From Streptomyces toyocaensis (lineage in GTDB: Bacteria; Actinomycetota; Actinomycetes; Streptomycetales; Streptomycetaceae): a stretch of 64,000 nt of DNA. The DNA is taken from positions 372,001 to 436,000 of the forward strand of contig NZ_JFCB01000001.1 of assembly GCF_000725125.1 (NCBI RefSeq). The letters are read 5' to 3'. The translations under genes and the position numbers were made by a program. Below are positions 23,927 to 31,839 of the stretch, one piece after another (positions within the stretch are counted from its first letter, which is position 1; every line of letters starts with the position of its first letter). The notes below the pieces were generated by a model. It ran no database searches. It saw only the letters and a list, made by a program, of their open reading frames with translations, and was not told the DNA's origin.

Positions 23927-26323
23927 GTGGGCGGGATCACTCTGACGCAGGACGAGCCGGTCACGGCGCCACCGGCCGGGGGCCCGCCGCCCCCGGCGCC
24001 GTTCACGGAACCGGGTCTGAGCCCGCGCCGGGTCCGGCTGGTCTTCGTCGCGCTGATGCTGGCGCTGCTGCTCGCCGCGCTGGAGCAGATGATCGTCGCC
24101 ACCGCGCTCCCGAAGATCGTCGGTGAACTGCACGGCCTGGACACCATGTCCTGGGCGATCACGGCCTACCTGCTCACCGCCACCGTCGGACTGCCCGTCT
24201 ACGGAAAACTCGGCGACCTGCTCGGCCGCAAGGGCGTCTTCCAGTTCGCGATCCTCGTCTTCGTCGTCGGATCCGCGCTGGCCGGCCGCGCGACGACCAT
24301 GGACCAGCTCATCGCCTGCCGCGCGGTGCAGGGGGTCGGCGCGGGCGGGCTGATGATCGGCGTCCAGGCGATCATGGCGGACATCGTGCCCGCACGGCAG
24401 CGCGGCCGCTTCATGGGTCTGATCGGCGCCGCCTTCGGCCTGGCGTCCGTCGCCGGACCGTTGCTGGGCGGCTACTTCACCGACCACCTCTCGTGGCGCT
24501 GGTGCTTCTACATCAATGTGCCGTTCGGCATCGTCACCATGGTCGTCGTCGCCCTGGTGCTCAAGCTGCCCAAGCCGTCGGCCCGGGGGCGCTTCGACGT
24601 GCTCGGCACCCTGCTGCTGGCCGCCGCCTCCACCTGCCTGGTCCTGCTGACCAGTTGGGGCGGCACCGAGCACGCCTGGGACTCCCGGCTCGTGCTCGGT
24701 CTCGGCGCGGGTGCCGCCGCGGCCACCGTTCTCTTCCTCGTCGTCGAGCGTTTCGCCGCCGAACCGCTCATCCCGCTCAGGCTGTTCCGGGACTCCGTCT
24801 TCAACGTCACCGGCCTGGTGGGCCTGGTGATCGGTGTCGCCCTGTTCGGTGCCGCCAGCTATCTGCCGACGTACCTGCAGATGGTCGACGGGGCCAGCGC
24901 CACCGAGTCCGGACTGCTGATGCTGCCCATGATGGGCGGCATCGTCGGCGCCTCGGTCGTCTCCGGCCAGCTCATCAGCCGCACCGGCCGCTACCGGCGC
25001 CACCCCGTGGTCGGCTCCGCCCTGTCCGTCCTCGGCATGTGGCTGCTCTCCCGCCTGGAGACCGGCACGCCCCGGCTGCACTACAGCATCTGGATGGCCG
25101 TGCTCGGCGCCGGCATCGGCATGGTGATGCCCGTGCTGATCCTCGCCGTGCAGAACTCCGTGCGCCCCGCCGACCTCGGCACGGCCACCAGCGCCAACAA
25201 CTACTTCCGGCAGATCGGCGGCAGCGTCGGGGCCGCCGTCTTCGGCACCCTCTTCGCCGGCCGGCTCTCCGACGCGCTCGCCGAGCGCCTCCCCGCGGAC
25301 GCGGTCACGCCGGACGCCGAGTCGATCACACCGGAGCTCGTGCACGCGCTGCCGCCCGAGCTGCGCGACGCCTACGTGCAGGCCTACGCCGACGCCATGC
25401 CGCGCATCTTCCTCTACCTGGTGCCGGTGCTCGTCCTCGGCCTGTTCATCGCCTTCTTCCTCAAGGAGAAACCCCTGGTGTCCCACCACACACCCCTCGC
25501 CGACCCGGCTCAGGAAGCACCGCACGCCCCCACGCGCGTGCCCCAGGCCCGCGCCCCGCACATCGGCGGGATCCCCGTCTGCGGGACCGTGCAGCACCCC
25601 GACGGGACCGCCGTACCGCGCGCGGCGCTCACCCTCATCGACGTCTGCGGACAGCAGACCGGCCGCGGCGCCAGCGGTGAGGACGGCCGGTACGCGCTGG
25701 CCACGCCGGGGCCGGGTTCGTACGTTCTGATCGCCGCCGCCGGCGGCCACCAGCCGCAGGCGGTCTCCGTGACCGTCGGCGAGCGGCCCGTCGAGCTCGA
25801 CGTCGTCCTCGGCGGCGCGGGCCGCCTGGCCGGCAGCGTCCTCACCGCCGACGGCAGCCCGGTGCGGGACGCCGCCGTCACCCTCACCAACGTCCACGGG
25901 GAGGTCGTCGCGAGCACCCGCAGCGGCCGCGAGGGCGGTTACGTCATCAGCGAGCTGGTGGCGGGCGAGTACACCCTCGCCGCGAGCGCCCCCGCCTTCC
26001 GCCCGGCCGCGCTCCCCGTCACCGTCCAGGCGGCCCGCGAGACCCGCCAGGACGTCGAGCTGGCCGGCGGTGCCGTGCTGCGCGGCACGGTACGGGCGGG
26101 CGGCGGACGGGCCGTCGAGGAGGCGCGCGTGACGCTGCTGGACGCGGCGGGCAACGTCGTCGACACCCTCACCACCGGCCCCGACGGCACCTTCCGCTTC
26201 GTCGACCTCTCCTCCGGCGAGTACACCGTCATCGCCGCCGGTTACCCGCCGGTCGCGACCGTGCTCCAGGTGGCCGGCGGGGGCCGTACGGAACGCGACC
26301 TCCAACTGGGGCACGAGGACTGA
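23927..26323 (+). CDS. EmrB/QacA-type MFS exporter fused to three carboxypeptidase-regulatory-like domains
   Basis: The 798-residue product has two parts. Residues about 30-510 form a 14-helix DHA2 drug:H+ antiporter, with LAALEQMIVATALPKIVGEL in helix 1, the loop motif GKLGDLLGRKGVF, and GPLLGGYFTDHLSWRWCFYI (motif C and beyond). After a short linker come three repeated beta-sandwich units: about 555-630 (GGIPVCGTVQHPDGTAVPRA), 635-710 (GRLAGSVLTADGSPVRDAAV) and 715-795 (AVLRGTVRAGGGRAVEEARV). Each ends with a GEY/GSYVLIAAA-type strand. These resemble carboxypeptidase regulatory-like/SdrD B-type domains. The start is GTG 23927 behind GAGGGGAG. The substrate is unknown; the fusion is unusual. 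Confidence 0.9.
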   Translation: MGGITLTQDEPVTAPPAGGPPPPAPFTEPGLSPRRVRLVFVALMLALLLAALEQMIVATALPKIVGELHGLDTMSWAITAYLLTATVGLPVYGKLGDLLGRKGVFQFAILVFVVGSALAGRATTMDQLIACRAVQGVGAGGLMIGVQAIMADIVPARQRGRFMGLIGAAFGLASVAGPLLGGYFTDHLSWRWCFYINVPFGIVTMVVVALVLKLPKPSARGRFDVLGTLLLAAASTCLVLLTSWGGTEHAWDSRLVLGLGAGAAAATVLFLVVERFAAEPLIPLRLFRDSVFNVTGLVGLVIGVALFGAASYLPTYLQMVDGASATESGLLMLPMMGGIVGASVVSGQLISRTGRYRRHPVVGSALSVLGMWLLSRLETGTPRLHYSIWMAVLGAGIGMVMPVLILAVQNSVRPADLGTATSANNYFRQIGGSVGAAVFGTLFAGRLSDALAERLPADAVTPDAESITPELVHALPPELRDAYVQAYADAMPRIFLYLVPVLVLGLFIAFFLKEKPLVSHHTPLADPAQEAPHAPTRVPQARAPHIGGIPVCGTVQHPDGTAVPRAALTLIDVCGQQTGRGASGEDGRYALATPGPGSYVLIAAAGGHQPQAVSVTVGERPVELDVVLGGAGRLAGSVLTADGSPVRDAAVTLTNVHGEVVASTRSGREGGYVISELVAGEYTLAASAPAFRPAALPVTVQAARETRQDVELAGGAVLRGTVRAGGGRAVEEARVTLLDAAGNVVDTLTTGPDGTFRFVDLSSGEYTVIAAGYPPVATVLQVAGGGRTERDLQLGHED

Positions 26324-26416
26324 AACGGCCCGCCGGACGGCATGTCTCCCTCGGCGGAGGTCTCGCCCGTCCGGCCACGTCCCCGGCCGCCCGCGTCCAC
26401 GTGCTCCGGCGGGCGG

Positions 26417-26839
26417 TCACCCGTCCCGTGCCGGGCAGCGCGCCGACCGGGTCCGGTGCCACCACCACAGGGCGGCGAGGCCGGAAGCGAGGCCGAGCGC
26501 GACACCGGCTCTTCGCTGCCGGGCGTCCGGGACGGGGCCGGTGCGCGGGGACGTCGAGGCCGGCCGGTGCCCGCAGAGCGGAGCCGCGGGCGCGGGAGCG
26601 GCCGGTGTCCGCGTGCAGGCCAGCTCCTCCGTGATGCGCTGCCACACCCGGTCCGGGGGCGCGGTCGGCAGATCCGGCTCCTCGATCCCGCGGGCGGCGT
26701 CGACGATCCGGGTCATCAGGCTCAGTTCCTCCCAGCAGCTCGGGCACACGGCGATGTGCTGCAGGGCACTGGCGTCGTCGTGCGAGACGCCGTTTCCCAG
26801 TGCCAGTTCCACCAGGTGCGTGGGGTCGACGTGCGGCAC
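26417..26839 (-). CDS. Zinc-finger anti-sigma factor
   Basis: A 140-residue anti-sigma factor of the ZAS class. VDPTHLVELALGNGVSHDDA is followed by HIAVCPSCWEELSLM, the H-x3-C-x2-C zinc motif, then a linker rich in Ala and Pro, and a C-terminal membrane segment GVALGLASGLAALWWW with a positive tail. The start is GTG 26839 (MPHVDP), since AGGAGG lies 6 nt upstream; a GTG at 26914 in the same frame has its only Shine-Dalgarno directly abutting it. It is the last gene of a minus-strand set that begins with the ECF sigma factor at 29133, so it probably restrains that sigma factor at the membrane. Confidence 0.82.
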   Translation of the reverse strand: MPHVDPTHLVELALGNGVSHDDASALQHIAVCPSCWEELSLMTRIVDAARGIEEPDLPTAPPDRVWQRITEELACTRTPAAPAPAAPLCGHRPASTSPRTGPVPDARQRRAGVALGLASGLAALWWWHRTRSARCPARDG

Positions 26840-26937
26840 CTTCACCCTCCTGTTCGTGTGCTTGGCCGTCCTCCCGAACCCGTGCGGGCGGTGACCGTCC
26901 GCCGACGTGCTCACCTCCGTACCGGGTCCGTTCGGTG

Positions 26938-27591
26938 TCAGGTGGTGAGTGGTTCCGCGGTGACGATCAGATTGGCCTGGTAGCCGCCCCGCTCGGGCAC
27001 GAAGGGAGGCGCGCAGGTGATGAGGGTGAGAACCGGCGGGCCGCTCCTGCGGAACGCCGACGGCGGAAGGGAGTCCTTGGGGACGGTCGAACGCGCGGTG
27101 ACGCGGTAGCGGACCGGTTCGTCCCCGGTGCGCCGCACCTCGACCGGGTCTCCCGGCCTCACCTCGTAGAGCGAGGCGAACTCGCCGAGGTCCCCGGTGT
27201 CGCCGTCCACGTGCCCGACGAGCACGGAGGAACCCCGGTCGCCGCCGGGGGCCGGCCCGAAGCGGTACCAGCCCGCGACGGCCGGATCGGACGGGACGGC
27301 CATGTCACCCGCTCCGGTGACGCCCACCGGCCGGACCCGGGCGTCCAGTCCCACCGTGTCGATGAGGATCCGCTGGGGCGGGAGCGCGGGTCGCGCCGGG
27401 GACGAGGGGCGCGACCGGTCGGAGACGGCGCCCGGCGACGCCTCGGACGCGGTGGCGTCCGGGGCGCCGGCAGCGCCGAAATCGGGTGGCGGCGAACCGT
27501 GTTCCGCCGGAGCGGCCCCGAACGTGAGGACCGCCGCCAGGGCGGCGGTCGCCACGGTGAGGCCGGTGAGTCGTCGTGACACGTCACCCAC
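26938..27591 (-). CDS. Sortase (class E/F type transpeptidase)
   Basis: The 217-residue protein has an N-terminal membrane anchor or signal (LTGLTVATAALAAVLTFGAA), a Pro/Ser-rich linker, and a sortase barrel. The catalytic residues are all visible: His in SSVLVGHVDG, Cys in VLTLITCAPP, and Arg in PERGGYQANLIV. Such enzymes attach secreted proteins to the cell wall or act as housekeeping transpeptidases. The GTG at 27591 overlaps the DUF4397 gene by 8 bp; a GTG at 27582 is a possible alternative. The neighbouring DUF4397 protein is the likely substrate, though it lacks a classical LPXTG. Confidence 0.88.
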   Translation of the reverse strand: MGDVSRRLTGLTVATAALAAVLTFGAAPAEHGSPPPDFGAAGAPDATASEASPGAVSDRSRPSSPARPALPPQRILIDTVGLDARVRPVGVTGAGDMAVPSDPAVAGWYRFGPAPGGDRGSSVLVGHVDGDTGDLGEFASLYEVRPGDPVEVRRTGDEPVRYRVTARSTVPKDSLPPSAFRRSGPPVLTLITCAPPFVPERGGYQANLIVTAEPLTT

Positions 27592-28420
27592 GCCGGCTCG
27601 TGGTCCGGCGGATCAGCAGGGCACCGGCCAGGCCGACCATGCCGGTCACGGCTGCCCAGGCCAGCCAGTCGTCGGACGAGTTGGGCGTGGCCGCCGCGCC
27701 GCTGCCGCCCGCGTTGACGGTGTCCGGTGCGGATTCCATGCCGCTGAGGGTCTGGGTCGCCAGCGCGAGGTTCTTGTCCTCCGCGCTGCCCCAGGCGTAG
27801 ACGATGTTGCTCGTTCCCTCCTCGAGGTTCAGGTCGGCGGGTCCGATGGCCACCGTGTCGGTGCCGGCGAGCACCACGTCGGCCGGGACGGTTCCGGCGT
27901 CGACCACGGCGGTGTCCTGCTTCGGGTTCTCCAGGTCCTCGAAGACCGGCTGGCCGCCGGCCCGGACGTCCACGGCCGGTGCGGCGGCCACGTGACGCAC
28001 GGTCAGCCGCGACTTGCCCGCGTCGACCTCGGAGACGTCGTTGGTGAAGGCCGTCAGCTGCGGAGTGCCGTCGGCGGACAGGTGCGCGGCGACCGTGGCG
28101 TCGGCGCCGGCCGGTACCTCGATCTTCTTCTCGACGGCGGGGGTGCCGTCGGGGCCCTTGCCGGCTTCGAAGACCTGGATCTCGTAGGTACCGGCGTCGA
28201 GCGACTGCGGGTCGGTCACGGTACCGGGCTCGAAGTCGCTCAGGAGTTCGTCACCGTTGGCGTAGACGTCCACGGTCAGTCCGGGGACACCGTGGAACAC
28301 CGACACCATGGCCTTGTCGTCCCCGTCGGCGGCGGCGGCCGTCGCGGGGGCGGTCACGGCCAGGGCGAGGGCGCAGGCTCCGGCCGATGCGCCCAGGAGG
28401 AGGGGGGTCCGGGAGGTCAT
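27584..28420 (-). CDS. Secreted, membrane-tethered DUF4397 protein
   Basis: The 278-residue product has a signal peptide (MTSRTPLLLGASAGACALAL then AVTAPATAAAA), two DUF4397 beta domains (KAMVSVFHGVPGLTVDVYAN at about 38 and SRLTVRHVAAAPAVDVRAGG at about 140), and a C-terminal hydrophobic segment WLAWAAVTGMVGLAGALL followed by IRRTTSRRG. The tail layout resembles a sortase substrate, but the preceding sequence (AAATPNSSDD) contains no LPXTG. It lies directly before the sortase with an 8-bp overlap and behind the ECF sigma gene by 105 bp. The domain's function is unknown, probably surface-exposed. Confidence 0.88.
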   Translation of the reverse strand: MTSRTPLLLGASAGACALALAVTAPATAAAADGDDKAMVSVFHGVPGLTVDVYANGDELLSDFEPGTVTDPQSLDAGTYEIQVFEAGKGPDGTPAVEKKIEVPAGADATVAAHLSADGTPQLTAFTNDVSEVDAGKSRLTVRHVAAAPAVDVRAGGQPVFEDLENPKQDTAVVDAGTVPADVVLAGTDTVAIGPADLNLEEGTSNIVYAWGSAEDKNLALATQTLSGMESAPDTVNAGGSGAAATPNSSDDWLAWAAVTGMVGLAGALLIRRTTSRRG

Positions 28421-28524
28421 GGGGATCGTCCCTTCATGGGGGGATGCGCCAAGTGCGCGGTCTCGTGAGTGGTTCGTGCGGGGGTGTCGCCGTGGATGCG
28501 TGCGGGACGGCCTTTCTGGTGCGG

Positions 28525-29133
28525 CTACGCGGCGTCGTCCACGGCGCGGCCCTGCTCCATCCCCTCGCGCAGCCGGAGCAGGCCACGCCGGGTGTGGCTC
28601 TTCACGGTGCCCAGGGGCATGCCGGTGCGCTCGGCGATCTGGGCCTGGGTGAGGTCCTCGTAGAAGGCCAGGCACAGCACCTCGCGCTGGCTGCGCGGCA
28701 GCCGGCACAGCGCGTCGACCAGGAGCACCCGGTCCAGGACGTCGTCCGGTGCGCCGTCGGTCCGGCCCCGGCCGTCGGCGTCGTGGGCCACGCTGTCGAC
28801 CAGGGTGAGGCGCCGCGTCCTGGCTGCCAGCGCGTCGACGATCTTGCGGCGGGTGATGCCGACGAGCCAGCCGCCGAGTGGACCTCTCTCCGGCCGGTAG
28901 CCGTTCCGTCCGCGCCAGGCGCCGAGGAAGACCTGCTGGGTCACGTCCTCGGCCTCGTGGGTGTCGCCGAGGGAGCGGGTGGCCATCGTGTGGACGAGCG
29001 ACCCCCAGCGCCGGTAGACGGCCGCGAACGCGTGCTCGTCGGCGGCGAGCAGACCACGGGCGAGTTCCTCCTCGCAGCGGTCCTCCTCGGGGACCTGGGA
29101 CCGGACACCTGCGTGGGGCGAGTTCGTGGTCAT
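28525..29133 (-). CDS. ECF RNA polymerase sigma factor
   Basis: A 202-residue ECF-type sigma factor. Region 2 is AFAAVYRRWGSLVHTMATRS with GDTHEAEDVTQQVFLGAWRG (region 2.2-2.4), and region 4 is LCRLPRSQREVLCLAFYEDL with TQAQIAERTGMPLGTVKSHT, the helix-turn-helix contacting the -35. The SigK-like length and the downstream zinc-finger anti-sigma factor fit the ECF19-type arrangement. The ATG at 29133 has AGGAGG 7 nt upstream; longer in-frame starts are rejected. It is divergent from the MerR-cobalamin gene across a 163-bp region with a 10-bp inverted repeat. A LitS-like light-induced role is suggested by that arrangement. Confidence 0.92.
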   Translation of the reverse strand: MTTNSPHAGVRSQVPEEDRCEEELARGLLAADEHAFAAVYRRWGSLVHTMATRSLGDTHEAEDVTQQVFLGAWRGRNGYRPERGPLGGWLVGITRRKIVDALAARTRRLTLVDSVAHDADGRGRTDGAPDDVLDRVLLVDALCRLPRSQREVLCLAFYEDLTQAQIAERTGMPLGTVKSHTRRGLLRLREGMEQGRAVDDAA

Positions 29134-29245
29134 GACCTGTTCCTCCTGCCGTCGGCGCTGTGCGCGGGGGAGTTCGCCCGCGGAGCGGGTCGGGACGGCG
29201 TGTGCCGCTGCCACCGGCTCGTGCGGTTCAGTCTTGTGAGCGGAA

Positions 29246-29279
29246 ACGACGCACACAACATGCATCGGTTGTGCGTCGT
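29246..29279. promoter_or_regulatory. Inverted repeat in the MerR/ECF-sigma divergent promoter
   Basis: ACGACGCACA (29246-29255) and TGTGCGTCGT (29270-29279) form a perfect 10-bp inverted repeat with a 14-bp spacer. The right arm runs into TAAGAT (29279-29284), a possible -10 for the MerR gene starting at 29297. The core ACGACGCA recurs twice directly upstream of the flavoprotein gene at 30502. The adjacent MerR protein is the likely binder. Confidence 0.68.
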
Positions 29280-29296
29280 AAGATGGGGGTGTGGAC

Positions 29297-30289
29297 ATGA
29301 ACGAGCGCGAGAACGACACGGCTGAAGCGCCGCGTGCCGGTGGGCTGACCACCGGCGAGGTGGCGAGGCGTCTGGGCGTGGCACCGACGACGGTCCGTTC
29401 GTGGGACCGCCGCTACGGCCTCGGCCCCGCCGCGCACACCGGTGGGCGGCACCGCCGCTGGACCCCCGAGGACCTGGCCCGGCTGGAGCGCATGTGCGCC
29501 CTGACGGCGACCGGACTCCCCCCGGCCGAGGCCGCCCGCCTGGCCCTCGACGCGACGGCGACGGACACACCCGTGCCCGCAGGGGACTCCGCTCGCGCGC
29601 CGCGGCCGGCGGCCCGCGCGCGCAGCCGGGCCGGCAGCGGTCTGGGGCTCGGCGACGTGCGTCAGGAGTGCAAAGGGGTCGCCCGCGCGGCCCTGCGCCT
29701 CGACGCCGCCGCCCTCGACGCCCTGCTGAGGGACGCGATCGAGGAGCACGGCCTGATCGCCGCCTGGACGGAGGTGATCATGCCGACGCTGCAGGCGGTC
29801 GGCCGCAAGTGGGAGAGCTCGGGGGAGAGGTACGTCGAGGTCGAGCACTTCCTGTCCTGGCACGTCTCCGGCGCCCTGCGGCGCCACGCGTCCCCCGTGT
29901 CCACCGATCGCCCCGGTGCCGTGACGGTGCTGGCCTGCGTGCCCGCGGACAACCACACGCTGCCCCTGGAGGTGCTCGCCGCCGCGCTGGCCGAACGGAA
30001 CCTGCCCGTGCGCATGTTCGGCGGCGCGCTGCCCGTCGAGTCCCTCGTGGCCGCCGTGCGGCGGACCGGGCCGGCCGTGGTGGGGCTGTGGGCGCAGTCC
30101 CGGACCACGGCCAGCCGGCCGCTGGCCCAGCACGTCGCGGCGATCGAGTGGGGCGTGCGCGGCGCTCGCCGGAAGCCGGTCGTCATGACGCTCGGCCCCG
30201 GCTGGGCCGGTCAGCGGGCGCCGGGCCTGCCGCACCCCTCCGGGCTGGCGGAGGCCGTCGCCGTGGTGGAGTCGGCCGTCCGTGGGTGA
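29297..30289 (+). CDS. MerR-type regulator with cobalamin-binding domain (LitR/CarH-like)
   Basis: The 330-residue protein has an N-terminal MerR helix-turn-helix (GLTTGEVARRLGVAPTTVRS followed by WDRRYGLGPA, about 16-60). The C-terminal part is a four-helix and Rossmann cobalamin-binding module. The photoreceptor CarH has Trp-x9-Glu-His; here the pattern is WESSGERYVEVEH, one residue longer. The lower-ligand motif is DNHTLP, keeping the histidine (D-x-H) but with Pro in place of the usual Gly. CarH/LitR proteins use adenosylcobalamin to sense light and derepress genes. The two nearby photolyases and the divergent ECF sigma gene support a light-response role; the altered motifs leave light sensing open. 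Confidence 0.87.
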   Translation: MNERENDTAEAPRAGGLTTGEVARRLGVAPTTVRSWDRRYGLGPAAHTGGRHRRWTPEDLARLERMCALTATGLPPAEAARLALDATATDTPVPAGDSARAPRPAARARSRAGSGLGLGDVRQECKGVARAALRLDAAALDALLRDAIEEHGLIAAWTEVIMPTLQAVGRKWESSGERYVEVEHFLSWHVSGALRRHASPVSTDRPGAVTVLACVPADNHTLPLEVLAAALAERNLPVRMFGGALPVESLVAAVRRTGPAVVGLWAQSRTTASRPLAQHVAAIEWGVRGARRKPVVMTLGPGWAGQRAPGLPHPSGLAEAVAVVESAVRG

Positions 30290-30370
30290 GGCGGCACCGC
30301 CCACCGGGTACACGGGTGGCGCCGGGTCCCTCCGCCGGGCGGAGCACCCGGGCTCGCGCGCCCGCGCCGA

Positions 30371-30397
30371 CGGAAACGACGCAACAGGAACGACGCA
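30371..30397. promoter_or_regulatory. Direct repeats of ACGACGCA upstream of the flavoprotein gene
   Basis: ACGACGCA occurs at 30376-30383 and again at 30390-30397, 14 bp apart, each preceded by GGA(A)A. The first copy is part of CGGAAACGACGCA, identical to the sequence that starts the inverted repeat at 29246 in the MerR/sigma promoter. The sites lie about 105-126 bp before the ATG at 30502. They look like shared operators or promoter elements of one regulon. Confidence 0.6.
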
Positions 30398-30501
30398 CCG
30401 CGTGCCGGGCGGCCCGCGGAGGACGCGACGGCAGGAACGCCGCCCAGGGACCGCTGCCGGCCGACCGGGGGCGCGACGGCCGGCGACGAGGGAAGAGGAC
30501 C

Positions 30502-31752
30502 ATGACCAGTCACCACCACCGCGACGCCCCGCACACCATCGTCGTCGGGGCGGGGCTCGCCGGTCTCGCCTGCGCCCTGGATCTGTGCCGCGCCGGCCGG
30601 CGGGTTGCCCTGCTCGAGGCCTCCGACGGCGTGGGCGGCCGGATGCGGACGGACCGGCGGGACGGTTTCCTGCTCGACCGGGGCTTCCAGGTGTTCAACA
30701 CCTCCTACCCGCAGGTCAAACGGCGTCTTAACCTGCGGAGCCTGCGGCTGAGGCCCTTCACCCCGGGCCTGATCGCCCACACGCCGGCCGGGCCCGTCCG
30801 TCTCGCCGACCCCACCAGGCGGCCGGACGCCGCGGGCGCCCTCCTCCCGGGCCGGGTCCTCCCGGCCCGGGACCTCGCCGCCCTGGCCGCGCTCACCGTG
30901 CGGGACGCCCTGCTGCCCGCCGGCCTCCTCAAACGCCGTCCGGACCGCTCCACCGCCGCCGCCCTGGAGCGCGCCGGGGTGTCGGCCGCGACGGTCACCG
31001 GCATCCTGCGGCCCTTCCTGTCCGGAGTCTTCCTGGAGGACCGCCTGGAGACCTCGGCCCGCTTCTTCCACCTGGTGTGGCGCAGCATGGTCAGGGGGAC
31101 GCTCTGCCTGCCCGCCGACGGCGTGGGCGCCGTGCCCGCCCAGTTGGCGGACCGTCTGCCCGACGGTGTGCTGCGGCTCGAGACGCCCGTGGACGCGGTC
31201 ACCGACTCGGGCGTCCTGCTGACGGACGGCCGGGAACTGCCGGCCGCGTCGGTCGTGGTGGCGACGGACGCGGCCGCCGCGGCGCGCCTGCTGCCGGGGC
31301 TCGCCGTTCCGGGGACCCGGACGGTCACCACCTACTACCACGCCGTACGGCGCCCGCCGCTGACCGAGCCCACCCTGGTGGTCGACGGTTCCGGCGCCCT
31401 GCTGAACACCTGCGTCCTCACCGAGGTCGCGCCCACCTACGCGCCGCCGGGCACCGCGCTCGTGTCCACGTCCGTACTGGGCGCCGACCGGCCCGGGGCG
31501 GACGGAGCGGTGCTGCGGCGCCTGGCGGAGCTGTACGGCACCGACACCGGCACCTGGCGGCAGGTCGCCGCGTACACCGTCGAGGGAGCCCTGCCCGCCA
31601 TGACGCCTCCGTGGCCGCTGAGCCGCACCACGCGTCTTTCCGCACACAGGTACGTCTGCGGGGACCACCGGGCCACCGGCAGCGTGCAGGGCGCGCTGGC
31701 CTCGGGCACCCGCGCCGCCCGCGAACTGCTCGCCGACACGGTGTCCGGCTGA
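30502..31752 (+). CDS. CrtI/amine-oxidase-like FAD flavoprotein
   Basis: A 416-residue FAD-dependent oxidoreductase. The N-terminal dinucleotide-binding motif is TIVVGAGLAGLACALDLCRA, followed by VALLEASDGVGGRMRTD, the second FAD contact typical of phytoene desaturase and amine oxidases. The C-terminus has YVCGDHRATGSVQGALASGT, where the D contacts ribityl. It is shorter than CrtI (about 500) and matches the group of flavoproteins often found near photolyases in light-response clusters. The ATG at 30502 follows GGAAGAGG. The substrate is unknown; carotenoid or porphyrin chemistry is plausible. It lies downstream of MerR with shared ACGACGCA repeats in the 212-bp gap. Confidence 0.82.
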   Translation: MTSHHHRDAPHTIVVGAGLAGLACALDLCRAGRRVALLEASDGVGGRMRTDRRDGFLLDRGFQVFNTSYPQVKRRLNLRSLRLRPFTPGLIAHTPAGPVRLADPTRRPDAAGALLPGRVLPARDLAALAALTVRDALLPAGLLKRRPDRSTAAALERAGVSAATVTGILRPFLSGVFLEDRLETSARFFHLVWRSMVRGTLCLPADGVGAVPAQLADRLPDGVLRLETPVDAVTDSGVLLTDGRELPAASVVVATDAAAAARLLPGLAVPGTRTVTTYYHAVRRPPLTEPTLVVDGSGALLNTCVLTEVAPTYAPPGTALVSTSVLGADRPGADGAVLRRLAELYGTDTGTWRQVAAYTVEGALPAMTPPWPLSRTTRLSAHRYVCGDHRATGSVQGALASGTRAARELLADTVSG

Positions 31753-31839
31753 CGCCCGGCCGGCCCGGGCACGTACGCCGGGGGAGACCGGCGCGCACGA
31801 GCGGGGCCGGTGGCCTGTCCACGAAGGAAGGAGCGGACG

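Noticed and set aside
23885..26314. Long open frame antisense to the MFS fusion gene
   Set aside because: It is the reverse shadow of a clearly recognised transporter and shows only low-complexity Gly/Asp/Arg composition.
27584..27640. Classical LPXTG sorting signal on the DUF4397 protein
   Set aside because: The C-terminal tail has a hydrophobic segment and basic end, but no LPXTG or close variant is present.
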